Shown: positions 18,907-27,599, counted from the stretch's first letter. The stretch is 64,000 nucleotides of DNA from Parvimonas micra (GCF_900637905.1 NZ_LR134472.1:434001-498000), one strand, 5' to 3'. The notes: generated by a model not told the origin, from the sequence alone. Program-made: numbers and translations.

Positions 18907-19996
18907 AACTTCCTCCAAAATTTAATAGATTTTTTTCACTTATATTTTTACTTACTGTATCCATAGATTGTGCTGTTATAAATCCTGCGATATTTCCAAG
19001 TTTTGCACATTCTAAAATATCTTTTTCGTTAACAACTCCAAAGATTATTCCACTCATAGCTGAATCGCCACAGCCTGAAGTATTTTCAATCTTTGGTTTT
19101 TCAGTTATCTTTACAATTCCATTCTCATTTTTATCAGCATATAAAATTCCCTTTTCGCCCATCGAAATAAAAATTTTTTGAACGCCTTTTTCTAAAAATA
19201 CATTCACTATTTTTTCTAAATCACTTTCATTTTCATAAGGAATGTCAGTTAATTCTTCTGCTTCATAAATATTCGGTTTTAAAAGATAGATGTACTTTAA
19301 TAATTTCTTAATTTTTAAAGCCTTTTTTCTAGAAACACAATCTACAATTATCTTTGAATTAGGGCAATTTTTACAGATATATTCAAGGACATCTTCTCTT
19401 AAATTTGTATCCATAACTATATATTTATAACTCTTAATTAAATCAATTAGTTTAGAGATAAATTCAATATTGATTTCATCCAAAACTTCCATCGAAGAAA
19501 TGGCAGTAAATAAATCATTATTTTCATCCAAAATAGAAATATAATTTGACATCCCTCTATTTGTTAAAAATTTACTGTTTGAAAAATCCAGCCCAATTTT
19601 TTTCAAATAATCTTTGATTTCTCTTGAATAGACATCATCACCAAATACAGAAATAAATTTATTTTCTATTCCCATTTTAAGTAAATTTTCAGCAATATTT
19701 TTACCAACTCCACCAAAAGAATATTCCAAAGTTCCCGGATTTGAATCTTTCATATTTATTTTTTCAAAACTTTTTGCTATAAAATCAATATTACATCCAC
19801 CAATAACACAAACTTCTTTTGATAAATTCGAGTTAATGACATAAGCTCTTCCGACCAAATATCCTTTTTTAATCAAATTTGAAATATGAACTGCAACAGA
19901 CGATCTCTTTATATTAAGTAAATCAGCTAGTTCATTTTGAGAAATATAAGGATTTTCTTTTATTATTTCTAAAAGTTCTTGCTCTCTTTTTGTCAT
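18878..19996 (-). CDS. psuK: PfkB-family (pseudouridine) kinase with N-terminal helix-turn-helix
   Basis: Phosphorylates the C5'-OH of a nucleoside, by context pseudouridine, to feed PsuG. The 372-residue protein has an N-terminal winged HTH of about 55 residues (EQELLEIIKENPYISQNELADLL then RSSVAVHISNL). A ribokinase fold follows: VIGGCNIDFIAK, SFGGVGKNIAENL, and the anion-hole and catalytic motif ENTSGCGDSAMSG near 305-318. HTH-kinase fusions of this kind are known in the YeiI/psuK group and suggest that the enzyme senses substrate and regulates its own operon. Assignment to pseudouridine rests on the overlap with psuG. Confidence 0.88.
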   Translation of the reverse strand: MTKREQELLEIIKENPYISQNELADLLNIKRSSVAVHISNLIKKGYLVGRAYVINSNLSKEVCVIGGCNIDFIAKSFEKINMKDSNPGTLEYSFGGVGKNIAENLLKMGIENKFISVFGDDVYSREIKDYLKKIGLDFSNSKFLTNRGMSNYISILDENNDLFTAISSMEVLDEINIEFISKLIDLIKSYKYIVMDTNLREDVLEYICKNCPNSKIIVDCVSRKKALKIKKLLKYIYLLKPNIYEAEELTDIPYENESDLEKIVNVFLEKGVQKIFISMGEKGILYADKNENGIVKITEKPKIENTSGCGDSAMSGIIFGVVNEKDILECAKLGNIAGFITAQSMDTVSKNISEKNLLNFGGSYEIRKIFNS

Positions 19997-20005
19997 AATA
20001 CCTCC

Positions 20006-20053
20006 TTAAACAACAGTTTACAATATTATATCAAATGTTTATATAAAAATCAA
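20006..20053 (-). promoter_or_regulatory. Promoter and dyad of psuK-psuG operon
   Basis: TTGATT (20048-20053), 17 bp, TATAAT (20025-20030). Just downstream is the small dyad TAAAC-AACA-GTTTA (about 20007-20020), placed where a repressor such as the HTH domain of PsuK could bind (inference). Confidence 0.7.
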
Positions 20054-20069
20054 TATTTTTAAATAAAAA

Positions 20070-20385
20070 ATAAGCTATCTTATGGTTTATTTTTCAACTA
20101 ATTAATCATAAGCTAATTTACTAGTAACGGTATGCTATCTAACAAAGGTACTTCCTTATCCGTCATCTCAACCGTAGTAAAGCAAAGCGAAACGAAGTGA
20201 ATCTAGCCCTAACTTTGATTATTTACTTGTAAATAATCAATAGTAGGTCTGACGCAAAGATTATCCAAATCTTGATTTGGATACAATCGACTGTGGAAAT
20301 CTCATAACTACTTTTTTAAAAGTAAACAAAGTTAGGGCTAGATTGACTTCGCTCGAGATGACGTGTTGGGAGATTTTATTTGCTA
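20070..20385. repeat. Long mosaic intergenic repeat, family B, copy 2
   Basis: It contains the same modules as 8500-8845 and 27945-28290 in another order and orientation. Its left end, CTAGTAACGGTATGCTATC to CCTTATCCGTCATCTC, is the reverse complement of the right ends of the other two copies. The TCTGACGCAAAGATT...ATCGACTGTGGAAATCTC module lies at about 20249-20308. GTTAGGGCTAGATTnACTTCG occurs twice in opposite orientation (about 20193-20213 and 20331-20352). No coding potential. Confidence 0.8.
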
Positions 20386-20436
20386 AGTATTATGACGTGA
20401 ACTTTTTTATTTTCTATAAGATTTAAAAAACATATA

Positions 20437-20609
20437 AGAACCTCACCCTTCCTCGATGCTTCGCATCGGGTGGGTGCCCGAGAACCTTGTTACTTCGTAA
20501 TAAAAACCTCACCCTTCCTCGATACTTCGCATCGGGTGGGTGCCCGAGAACCTTGTTGTTTCACAATAAGAACCTCAGCATCGCTGAGAACCTTGTTACT
20601 TCGTAATAA
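20437..20609. repeat. Tandem palindromic repeat, family A, 2.6 units
   Basis: Two full 66-bp units (20437-20504, 20505-20569) and one shortened unit (20570-20609). Each has AACCTCACCC arms around CGATGCTTCGCATCG and ends in TTGTTACTTCGTAA or TTGTTGTTTCACAA. The end hairpins alternate between the two forms. A 63-codon ORF through the array is a by-product of the repeat. It lies between the psuK promoter region and the rpsU terminator. Confidence 0.88.
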
Positions 20610-20634
20610 AAAAAGTCCTCAAACAAAGGACTTT
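20608..20634 (-). terminator. Terminator of rpsU
   Basis: AAAGTCC / GGACTTT stem with a run of T on the minus strand, about 33 bp after the rpsU stop. Confidence 0.75.
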
Positions 20635-20666
20635 AGTTTAATTCAAAAAATTAAATTTTAAACAGC

Positions 20667-20846
20667 TTAGAATTTTTTCTTTTTTCTTCTTGCTGCCTCT
20701 GATTTTTTCTTTCTCTTTACACTTGGCTTTTCGTAATGTTCTCTTTTTCTATATTCTGAAAGCACTCCAGCACGTGCACATTGTCTTTTAAATCTTTTCA
20801 ACGCATTATCTAAAGATTCGTTTTCGCCAACTCTGATCTCTGCCAT
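20667..20846 (-). CDS. rpsU: 30S ribosomal protein S21
   Basis: A small subunit ribosomal protein of 59 residues. It begins [20 protein letters not shown], continues [21 protein letters not shown], and ends in a very basic Lys/Arg tail (AARRKKKKF), all typical of S21. The start ATG (20844-20846) is preceded by a GGGGGG-type Shine-Dalgarno. It lies alone between a terminator downstream and the HIT gene region upstream. It is shorter than 60 codons, so simple ORF filters miss it. Confidence 0.96.
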   Translation of the reverse strand: MAEIRVGENESLDNALKRFKRQCARAGVLSEYRKREHYEKPSVKRKKKSEAARRKKKKF

Positions 20847-20991
20847 GATATCCCCCCTCTCTTATATAGACAAACTGTCTTGAGAAATAATCATTCATAT
20901 TATACAACAAAATTGATATAAATTCAAGTAAATTCACTATATTTTTTAGTATAATTAATAAAATTTATAAATTTTTATAATATATTTAATT

Positions 20992-21333
20992 TTAACCTGG
21001 TGGCCAATTTAAACTACGTCCTGCAAGAACGTGAAAATGTAAGTGTTTAACGGTTTGTCCACCATTATCATTACAATTATTAACTATTCTATAACCTGAT
21101 TTATCAAATCCCATTTCTTTAGCAAGTTCAGAAATTTTTAGAAATATTTTCCCAACTACTTCTGCATTTTCCTTATCTACAAAATTACAGGATTCAATAT
21201 GTTTTTTAGGGATTACTAAAAAATGAATCGGAGATTGAGGTGATAAATCGTTAAATGCAACTATATCATCATCTTCATAAATTTTATTAGACGGAATTTC
21301 TCCATTAACAATTTTGCAAAATATACAGTTCAT
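20992..21333 (-). CDS. HIT family protein (HinT-like nucleoside phosphoramidase/hydrolase)
   Basis: A cytoplasmic nucleotide hydrolase or transferase of about 113 residues. It has the N-terminal CIFCKIVNGEIPS block, FNDLSPQSPIHFLVIPKKH, and the histidine triad HLHFHVL with the preceding GGQTVK near the C terminus. It ends in the W-P-P-G tail usual for HinT. The ATG at 21331-21333 was chosen because GGAGGTGAGATA precedes it; the upstream in-frame extension has no ribosome binding site of its own. Confidence 0.96.
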   Translation of the reverse strand: MNCIFCKIVNGEIPSNKIYEDDDIVAFNDLSPQSPIHFLVIPKKHIESCNFVDKENAEVVGKIFLKISELAKEMGFDKSGYRIVNNCNDNGGQTVKHLHFHVLAGRSLNWPPG

Positions 21334-21433
21334 TATCTCACCTCCATATAGTAAATATATCAAAATCAAAATAGATAAACTCTATTTTAATTATTGTTTA
21401 TTATACCATATACAACCTCTATTTTCAAGAAAA

Positions 21434-21471
21434 AACACGATATGCAATAGTATATTATTGCATATCGTGTT
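21434..21471 (-). terminator. Strong terminator after the topA-MATE-hydrolase operon
   Basis: Perfect 16-bp stem (21434-21449 with 21456-21471), loop GTATAT, followed on the minus strand by a T-rich run. It lies 35 bp beyond the hydrolase stop codon. Confidence 0.85.
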
Positions 21472-21506
21472 GTTGCGTTTTTTTGCTTAATTAAATAATT
21501 TATTTT

Positions 21507-22019
21507 TTACAAAATATCAACTTGACACATTTTCATAGCTTCTAATGCTGTGTTATGACTTTGTGGAGTAACTCCCGCACAACATTTACTATCTACAATT
21601 AATTCAACTTCAGGTAAAAATCCTTTAATCATTAAAGTATTTACAATCACACAAATATCTGTGCAAATTCCAACAAATTCTATGCTTTCAATTTGCTCTT
21701 TTTCATTTAGGCTTTTTAAATACTCAACCAAGTCGCTGGAGCCAAAACCTGCTTTTTCAAAAATTTTACAATTTTCTTTATAAATACCTTCTCTAATTTT
21801 CCAACCATCAGTACCTTTTATACAATGTTTCAAAGGAAGTTTTCTACCCTCTTGAGTATTTAAGTAATTATCATCATGAGTATCCATTGTATAAATAATT
21901 TCTCCGTCAAAGTTTTTAATTTTTTCCTTTAAATTAGGAATCATATTTATAGCTTCTTTAGTTCCCAATCTACCGTCAACAAAATCATTTTGAACATCAA
22001 TAACAACTAATATCTTCAT
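21507..22019 (-). CDS. Isochorismatase-fold cysteine hydrolase, probable nicotinamidase
   Basis: Probably converts nicotinamide to nicotinate. The 170-residue protein shows the catalytic Asp in VIDVQNDFVDG, the metal-binding pattern DTHDDNY...LKHCIKGTDGW, a Lys in FEKAGFGS, and the nucleophilic Cys in GICTDICV. The DxH...H metal site and KHCIKGT sequence favour nicotinamidase (PncA group) over other isochorismatase-like hydrolases, but this is not proven. GGAGG precedes the ATG. It is last in a run of same-strand genes from 25955. Confidence 0.85.
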   Translation of the reverse strand: MKILVVIDVQNDFVDGRLGTKEAINMIPNLKEKIKNFDGEIIYTMDTHDDNYLNTQEGRKLPLKHCIKGTDGWKIREGIYKENCKIFEKAGFGSSDLVEYLKSLNEKEQIESIEFVGICTDICVIVNTLMIKGFLPEVELIVDSKCCAGVTPQSHNTALEAMKMCQVDIL

Positions 22020-22086
22020 AACCAGCCTCCAAAAGTTTTTTATAAAAAAATCTAAATATTTTAACCAAATAAATTATATACATTAA

Positions 22087-23418
22087 TTAATCTTTTGTCA
22101 AATTATAAAATTTATCATTTACAATATATCTATAATATTTCAAAAATATTACACTCAAGATAAATTCATTTACAAATTGTGTAAATGCAACTCCAAATAG
22201 AGATAAATCAAAAACTTGTGTTAATATCAACATTAAAATAAGACTTATGATATTTACCCCTGCTGTTGTTTTTAATAAAAACATATTTTTATTCAAACCC
22301 TGTAAAGCACATTTATATATGTATGAATATGAACTACAAATATTTGCAATTAAGAAAAAAATCAAAAATTTTGTAGCAATATTTTGTACAGAAACGTCAT
22401 CTGTAATAAGTTTAGGTAAATATTCTCTAAAAATAACGAATAATGCACTTCCAAAGATAAATAATACAGTTGTAATCTTAACAGAAATTTTAGGATAATC
22501 TATCAAATTTCTAATGTTTTTCTCTCCAGAACTTATGCTTATTAAACTCAAAGTCGCAGAACCATAGATATGTTTAAAAGTAAATAAAAACATAATCAAA
22601 TTTGTAATTATTGAATATCCAGCAAATTCGTTATTTCCTATTCTAATAACAATCATATTGAAAATAATAACAAAAATAGTTCCGTCAAAAATTTCCTGTA
22701 TCATAATAGGAAAAGCTAATTTAAAATGATTAATTCCATTTATAAAATAGCTTTTTAGTAATTCAAATTTTAAATTTAATTTATTTTTCAATACAAAAAT
22801 GTAAATAAGAAGATTTACAAACATTGAAAAAACTGTACTAAATCCGACCATAGTAATTCCAAGTTTTGGAAAACCGAATTTTCCAAGAACAAACAAATAA
22901 TCTAAACCCAAATTTAAAACTGAAGAAACAGTAGATCCTATTAAAATCCACTTCGTCATATTTGAAATTCTAAAATATGCCCCAAATGTAAATAAACATA
23001 GTTGTAACAAGACACAAAAACTCATAGGATATGAGAACAAAATGCCCTGTTCCAAAGTTTCCCCTGACAAATTATAAAATATTTTTAAAAAATATGTCTT
23101 TCCGAGCAACATTAATATTAAGAATATAATTCCCATAAAAATATTGATAGCAAGAGATGAAAAGAATTCATAATTTAGACCTTTTTCATCTCCCTGTCCC
23201 AGTTTTTCTCCAAGTTTTGTATTTATAATTATTGCAGTCGCCCCTAAAACTGCACTTATAGTATATAATGTTGAAGAAATCAAATTTACAGCATTAAATG
23301 CAGGTGTTGAAACTCTTGCAACAATAGCAATATCGGATAACTCCAAAATATAACTTAGGATAAAATTTACCATAAGTGGAAAAGCGAATTTGTTAAGTTC
23401 TAATCTTTTATTTTTCAT
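22087..23418 (-). CDS. MATE family efflux transporter
   Basis: A multidrug/toxin antiporter in the membrane, with 12 predicted spans over 443 residues. The N-terminal half has LNKFAFPLMVNFIL and ATAIIINTKLGEKLGQGD, a MatE hallmark; the second half repeats the pattern. The gene starts inside the end of topA (11-bp overlap) with only an A-rich weak ribosome binding site, so it probably depends on translational coupling. Transported compound unknown. Confidence 0.92.
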   Translation of the reverse strand: MKNKRLELNKFAFPLMVNFILSYILELSDIAIVARVSTPAFNAVNLISSTLYTISAVLGATAIIINTKLGEKLGQGDEKGLNYEFFSSLAINIFMGIIFLILMLLGKTYFLKIFYNLSGETLEQGILFSYPMSFCVLLQLCLFTFGAYFRISNMTKWILIGSTVSSVLNLGLDYLFVLGKFGFPKLGITMVGFSTVFSMFVNLLIYIFVLKNKLNLKFELLKSYFINGINHFKLAFPIMIQEIFDGTIFVIIFNMIVIRIGNNEFAGYSIITNLIMFLFTFKHIYGSATLSLISISSGEKNIRNLIDYPKISVKITTVLFIFGSALFVIFREYLPKLITDDVSVQNIATKFLIFFLIANICSSYSYIYKCALQGLNKNMFLLKTTAGVNIISLILMLILTQVFDLSLFGVAFTQFVNEFILSVIFLKYYRYIVNDKFYNLTKD

Positions 23419-25501
23419 TTTTCTTTTTCTTTAAATCAATTTCAAAATCGCAATTTTCGTCGGAACATTTTAGTGCATGTTTAAATCTGTTTTTAACTTC
23501 AACTAAGAATTTTCCACATTTTTCGCATTTTTTATCAGCTATAGGCTTGTCCCAAATTGCATAATCACATTCAGGATAATTTTCACAACCGTAAAAAACT
23601 TTTCTCTTTTTGGATATTTTTTCTATTATTCTTCCACCACATTTAGGACATTTTACCCCAGTATCTTTAACTTCCTTTTTTATATAATTACAATCAGGAA
23701 ATCCGCTACAACCGATAAATCTACCGAATTTTGTCTTTTTGATAACCAAATTTTTACCACATTGTGGACATTTTTCGTCAAGGACTTCATCTTTTATTTT
23801 ATAATCTTCTGAATCTCCTTCAGACCTTTTCAAAAATGTTTCAAAAACAGCATAGAAGTCTGAAATAACTTTTTTCCAATCCTTTTTATTTTCAGCTATT
23901 TCATCAAGTTTTTCTTCCATTTCCATAGTGAATTTTTCATTTATAATTGTTTCAAAGTTGGAAACTAAAAACTTATTTACATTTTTTCCTAAATCCGTTG
24001 GAATGATTTTTTTATTCTCAATTAAAATATAAAATCTGCTTGTCAAACTATTTATAATACTTGCATAGGTGCTTGGTCTTCCAATTCCATTTTCTTCAAG
24101 TTTTTTAACTAAACTCGCCTCTGTAAAATTGGCAACCGGTTTTGTAAAATGTTGACTTTTTTCTATTTTTTCTGCATTTATTACATCTTTTACTTCTAAT
24201 TTAGGCAATGGTTCATCTTTAATATCACTTGAAGTATATATTTTTGAAAATCCGTCAAATAAAGTGTATCTTCCATTTAATTTATAGATACAATTATTAG
24301 AATTTAAAACTATTTGTGTACTTTCATAACTTTCTGCCTTCATTTGAGAAGCTACTGTTCTTTCCCAAATCAATTTATAAAGTTTATATTGATTTGAAGT
24401 TAAATAGCTTTTTATTTTTTCAGGACTTCTAAAAATACTACTTGGTCTAACACCCTCATGAGCATCTTGTGAATTTTTTTTCTTTAAATTGTACTCATTA
24501 CCTTTACTTGCATAATTTTTCCCATAATTTTCGGTAATGTACTCGATTGCCTCTGCAACTATTTCTGATGAAATTCTAGTTGAGTCAGTTCTCATATATG
24601 AAATTAAACCGACAGAGCCTTCTTTACCAACATTAATCCCTTCATAAAGTTGTTGAGCAATACTCATAGTCATTGAGCTTGAAAAACCTAATTTTCTTCC
24701 CGCTTCTTGTTGTAATGTACTTGTAGTAAAAGGTGGTTGTGGTTTTCTCTCTTTTTTTACCTTTTTTACATCTTCCACGATAAAATTATCTTTATCTGTT
24801 TTTTCTACAACTTTTAAAGCCTCTTTTTCATTTTTTATTTCTTTTTTTACTATTTTTTTATTTTCATATTCTCCATAATATAGTGATTTAAACTCTATAT
24901 TTTGGACATTATGTATTCCTTCGATCTTCCAAAATTCTTCAGGAACAAAATTATCTATCTCTTCTTGACGTTCACAGATAATTTTTAAAGTTGCAGATTG
25001 AACACGACCTGCAGAAAGTCCACTCTTTATTTTTTTCCAAAGAATCGGAGATAGTTTATATCCTACAAGTCTGTCTAAAACTCTTCTGGCTTGTTGAGAA
25101 TTTACTAAATTCATATCTATTTTTCTTGAATTTTTTATAGATTCTTTAATACTCTTTTTAGTAATTTCGTGAAATTCTATTCTGTTATTATCATTAATAT
25201 CAAGACCTAAAAGGTAGGCTATATGCCAAGAAATTGCTTCCCCCTCTCTGTCGGGGTCGGTCGCAAGATATATATTTTCAGAATTTTTATAAAGCTCTTT
25301 TAATTCTTTAATCTTGGATGCCTTTCCTCTTACATTTATATATTCAGGTTCAAAATTATTTTCTATATCTATCCCCATTTTGCTTTTAGGTAAATCTCTT
25401 ATATGTCCAACACTTGCTACAACTTTGTAATTACTTCCAAGCATTTTGCTAACTGTTTTAGCCTTTGTTGGAGATTCTACTATAACTAAATTTTTATACA
25501 A
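23408..25501 (-). CDS. topA: DNA topoisomerase I
   Basis: Relaxes negative supercoils. The protein of about 697 residues has an N-terminal TOPRIM domain (LVIVESPTKAKTVSKMLG, ATDPDREGEAISWH). The active-site Tyr lies in GLISYMRTDSTR. Three C-terminal Cys4 zinc-ribbon repeats follow (CPQCGKNL, CPKCGGRI, CEKCGKFL). The preferred start is TTG at 25499-25501, six bases after AAGGAG, which itself overlaps the stop of the GNAT gene; an upstream TTG at 25519 lies inside the GNAT gene without a ribosome binding site. Confidence 0.97.
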   Translation of the reverse strand: MYKNLVIVESPTKAKTVSKMLGSNYKVVASVGHIRDLPKSKMGIDIENNFEPEYINVRGKASKIKELKELYKNSENIYLATDPDREGEAISWHIAYLLGLDINDNNRIEFHEITKKSIKESIKNSRKIDMNLVNSQQARRVLDRLVGYKLSPILWKKIKSGLSAGRVQSATLKIICERQEEIDNFVPEEFWKIEGIHNVQNIEFKSLYYGEYENKKIVKKEIKNEKEALKVVEKTDKDNFIVEDVKKVKKERKPQPPFTTSTLQQEAGRKLGFSSSMTMSIAQQLYEGINVGKEGSVGLISYMRTDSTRISSEIVAEAIEYITENYGKNYASKGNEYNLKKKNSQDAHEGVRPSSIFRSPEKIKSYLTSNQYKLYKLIWERTVASQMKAESYESTQIVLNSNNCIYKLNGRYTLFDGFSKIYTSSDIKDEPLPKLEVKDVINAEKIEKSQHFTKPVANFTEASLVKKLEENGIGRPSTYASIINSLTSRFYILIENKKIIPTDLGKNVNKFLVSNFETIINEKFTMEMEEKLDEIAENKKDWKKVISDFYAVFETFLKRSEGDSEDYKIKDEVLDEKCPQCGKNLVIKKTKFGRFIGCSGFPDCNYIKKEVKDTGVKCPKCGGRIIEKISKKRKVFYGCENYPECDYAIWDKPIADKKCEKCGKFLVEVKNRFKHALKCSDENCDFEIDLKKKKNEK

Positions 25502-25511
25502 AACTAACTCC

Positions 25512-25955
25512 TTATACAATCTTACTCATTGAAATATGTTCTATTCCAACCTCAACAAAAATATCATCATTATCTTTAGTATAACCTAACATTTCATAAA
25601 AGGTCATTGCATGATATTGTGCTGAAAATCTAATTGTCTTCTTTTCATTTTCTTTTTTAAATTTTTTTACAGTTTCTTCCATACTTATAAATAAAAACTT
25701 CCCTACTCCCTTTCCTCTGCAAGATTTCTTTACACAAGCTCTTCCAAAATAGACAATGTCTTTATTTATATTCATAATTCTTGCAGTTGCAAGAAGCTCA
25801 TCTCCTTCAAAAACTCCAACATGAATTGTATCTTCCAAACTGTCTTTTTTATCAATTTCATATTCAAGCGGAACTTTTTGTTCATCTACGAAAACTTCCT
25901 CTCGCAAAGCGAATGCCTTTTCCATTTCTTCGCTTTTTAATATTCTATATTCCAT
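25512..25955 (-). CDS. GNAT family N-acetyltransferase
   Basis: A cytoplasmic acetyl-CoA-dependent transferase of 147 residues. The N-terminal FALREEVFVDEQKVP motif is typical of the ElaA/YjcF-like GNAT group. The acetyl-CoA-binding motif A is RACVKKSCRGKGVGKFL, and FYEMLGYTKDNDDIF closes the fold. The substrate is unknown. It is the first gene of the operon continuing into topA, and GGAG lies before the ATG. Confidence 0.93.
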   Translation of the reverse strand: MEYRILKSEEMEKAFALREEVFVDEQKVPLEYEIDKKDSLEDTIHVGVFEGDELLATARIMNINKDIVYFGRACVKKSCRGKGVGKFLFISMEETVKKFKKENEKKTIRFSAQYHAMTFYEMLGYTKDNDDIFVEVGIEHISMSKIV

Positions 25956-25989
25956 AAAAACATCTCCGTATAATCTATAAACTCTCTAT

Positions 25990-26018
25990 ATGTTATATAA
26001 TTTAATTAATTTTGTCAA
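25990..26018 (-). promoter_or_regulatory. Promoter of GNAT-topA-MATE operon
   Basis: TTGACA (26013-26018), 17 bp, TAACAT (25990-25995), 35 bp before the GNAT start. Confidence 0.6.
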
Positions 26019-26047
26019 CATATTTTTATAATTTCACAATTAAAAAA

Positions 26048-26071
26048 GTGTCAATTTTATAAAATTGACAC
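26048..26071 (-). terminator. Terminator after thyA-flavin reductase operon
   Basis: A 24-bp perfect palindrome (GTGTCAATTTTA and its complement) with a T-run on the minus strand, 12 bp beyond the stop. Confidence 0.85.
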
Positions 26072-26083
26072 AAAAATTTAATT

Positions 26084-26620
26084 TTATTCTATTATATATG
26101 CACTTACAATTTCTCCATAATAAGCTGTATGATAATCCCTATTTGCTCCATAAAATTCTCCTGACACATTTTCAGGATAATTTTTTTCCTTTATTTCTTT
26201 TGGTATTGCATTTTCATCCTGTTTTTGTTTATAAATAACCTTACATTCCAAAGTTAAAGGCAATTCTTTAATAGCTGGAACATCTACAATTTCAGATTCA
26301 ACTAAAGTTAAATTCAAATCTTTAATTTTATCAGTATCTCTTCCTGACTTTGTACCACAAACTCCAATTATATTTTTATCAAAATCATTTAAAAAGATAT
26401 TTACAGTAAATTCTCCACTTTCATCAAGTAATTTTTTTGTAAAACGACTTTCTCTAACAAATGCTGTAAAAATTGGTCTATTCCATTCTATTCCCAAAGT
26501 TCCCCAAGAAATTGACATTGTATTTATCTTTTCTTTTGACTTTGTAGTAAGCAAGACACCTTTTTCAACTGCCAACATTATTTCTTTTGCATAATCAAAA
26601 ACATTAATTTTTCTTTTCAT
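26084..26620 (-). CDS. Flavin reductase family (FMN-binding split barrel) protein
   Basis: A cytoplasmic flavoprotein of 178 residues. The N-terminal half shows GVLLTTKSKEKINTMSISWG and RPIFTAFVRESRFTKKLLDES, typical of the flavin reductase-like domain; the GVCGTKSGRDTDK segment lies where the family binds flavin phosphate. The physiological substrate is unknown. Its ribosome binding site (AGGAG) overlaps the stop codon of thyA, nine bases upstream, so the two genes are coupled. Confidence 0.88.
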   Translation of the reverse strand: MKRKINVFDYAKEIMLAVEKGVLLTTKSKEKINTMSISWGTLGIEWNRPIFTAFVRESRFTKKLLDESGEFTVNIFLNDFDKNIIGVCGTKSGRDTDKIKDLNLTLVESEIVDVPAIKELPLTLECKVIYKQKQDENAIPKEIKEKNYPENVSGEFYGANRDYHTAYYGEIVSAYIIE

Positions 26621-26629
26621 AATTTTCTC

Positions 26630-27460
26630 CTAAATTGCAATTGGAATATCTTTTATTTGTTCTCCACATTTATAATTTTCTATTATAACATCATCTGATG
26701 TAAAATCGTAAAAGTTTTTAACATCAGGATTTAAAGTAACCTTTGGCGCAGGAAATTTTTCCCTTGTAATAAGTTCTTTTATAATCGGAACATGTCTATC
26801 ATAGATATGAGCATCAGCTATTACATGAACAAGCTCTCCAACTTCCAAATTACATTCTCTAGCAAGCATATGAATCAAAATTGCGTATTGACAAACATTC
26901 CAATTATTTGCTGTCAAAATATCTTGACTCCTTTGATTTAAAATAGCATTCAGCTTATTACCTGTAACATTAAAAGTCATACTATATGCACAAGGATATA
27001 AATTCATTTCAGATAAATCTTCATGAACGTAAATATTTGTAATTATTCTTCTACTATAAGGATTGTTTTTCAAATCGTAAATAACTCTATCAACCTGATC
27101 AAACATCCCTTCCTTATATTTATGTTTAACTCCAAGCTGATAACCGTAAGCCTTTCCGATACTTCCATTTTCATCAGCCCATTCATCCCAAACATGACTC
27201 TTTAAATCCTTAATATTATTGGACTTTTTTTGCCATATCCAAAGCATTTCGTCAGTACATAATTTTATGGCTGTTTTTCTAAGTGTAAGTGCAGGAAATT
27301 CTTCCGCCAAATTGTATCTATTTACAACTCCAAATTTTTTTATCGTATATGCCTTTGTTCCATCTTCCCAAACAGGACGAACTTTTTCTCCCTTTGTGTC
27401 TACTCCATTTTCAAGTATATCTTTACACATTGAAATAAATATATCATCTGCTCTACTCAT
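26630..27460 (-). CDS. thyA: Thymidylate synthase, clostridial variant
   Basis: Methylates dUMP to dTMP using methylene-tetrahydrofolate. The 276-residue protein has the catalytic Cys at about 157 in LYPCAYSMTF, the phosphate-binding Arg in NPYSRRI and QRSQD, and HIYDRH near the C terminus. The nucleotide-binding segment reads NNWNVCQYA instead of the usual GLPFNIA, a variant I remember from clostridial ThyA. The C terminus ends DIPIAI, compatible with the mobile tail. AGGAG precedes the ATG. Usually followed by dihydrofolate reductase; here a flavin reductase takes that place. Confidence 0.93.
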   Translation of the reverse strand: MSRADDIFISMCKDILENGVDTKGEKVRPVWEDGTKAYTIKKFGVVNRYNLAEEFPALTLRKTAIKLCTDEMLWIWQKKSNNIKDLKSHVWDEWADENGSIGKAYGYQLGVKHKYKEGMFDQVDRVIYDLKNNPYSRRIITNIYVHEDLSEMNLYPCAYSMTFNVTGNKLNAILNQRSQDILTANNWNVCQYAILIHMLARECNLEVGELVHVIADAHIYDRHVPIIKELITREKFPAPKVTLNPDVKNFYDFTSDDVIIENYKCGEQIKDIPIAI

Positions 27461-27488
27461 AACTATCTCCTAAAATCATACTACAATA

Positions 27489-27517
27489 AGAATAACATTT
27501 TTAAAACAAAAACGCAA
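27489..27517 (-). promoter_or_regulatory. Promoter of thyA operon
   Basis: TTGCGT (27512-27517), 17 bp, TATTCT (27489-27494). Moderate match to sigma-A consensus, 29 bp from the thyA ATG. Confidence 0.5.
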
Positions 27518-27599
27518 ATTCATTAAAGTAGTTTTACAAAATATTTCTTGTACGATATTGTATATTTCAAAATATTTTTAATTTATGTATTAAAAATAC

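Noticed and set aside
20437-20609. CRISPR array
   Set aside because: Only two and a half units, adjacent without unique spacers, each an internal palindrome; no cas genes nearby.
20470-20661. A 63-codon frame reading through the tandem palindromes
   Set aside because: Its amino acid sequence simply repeats with the DNA unit, it has no ribosome binding site, and it opposes the rpsU terminator.
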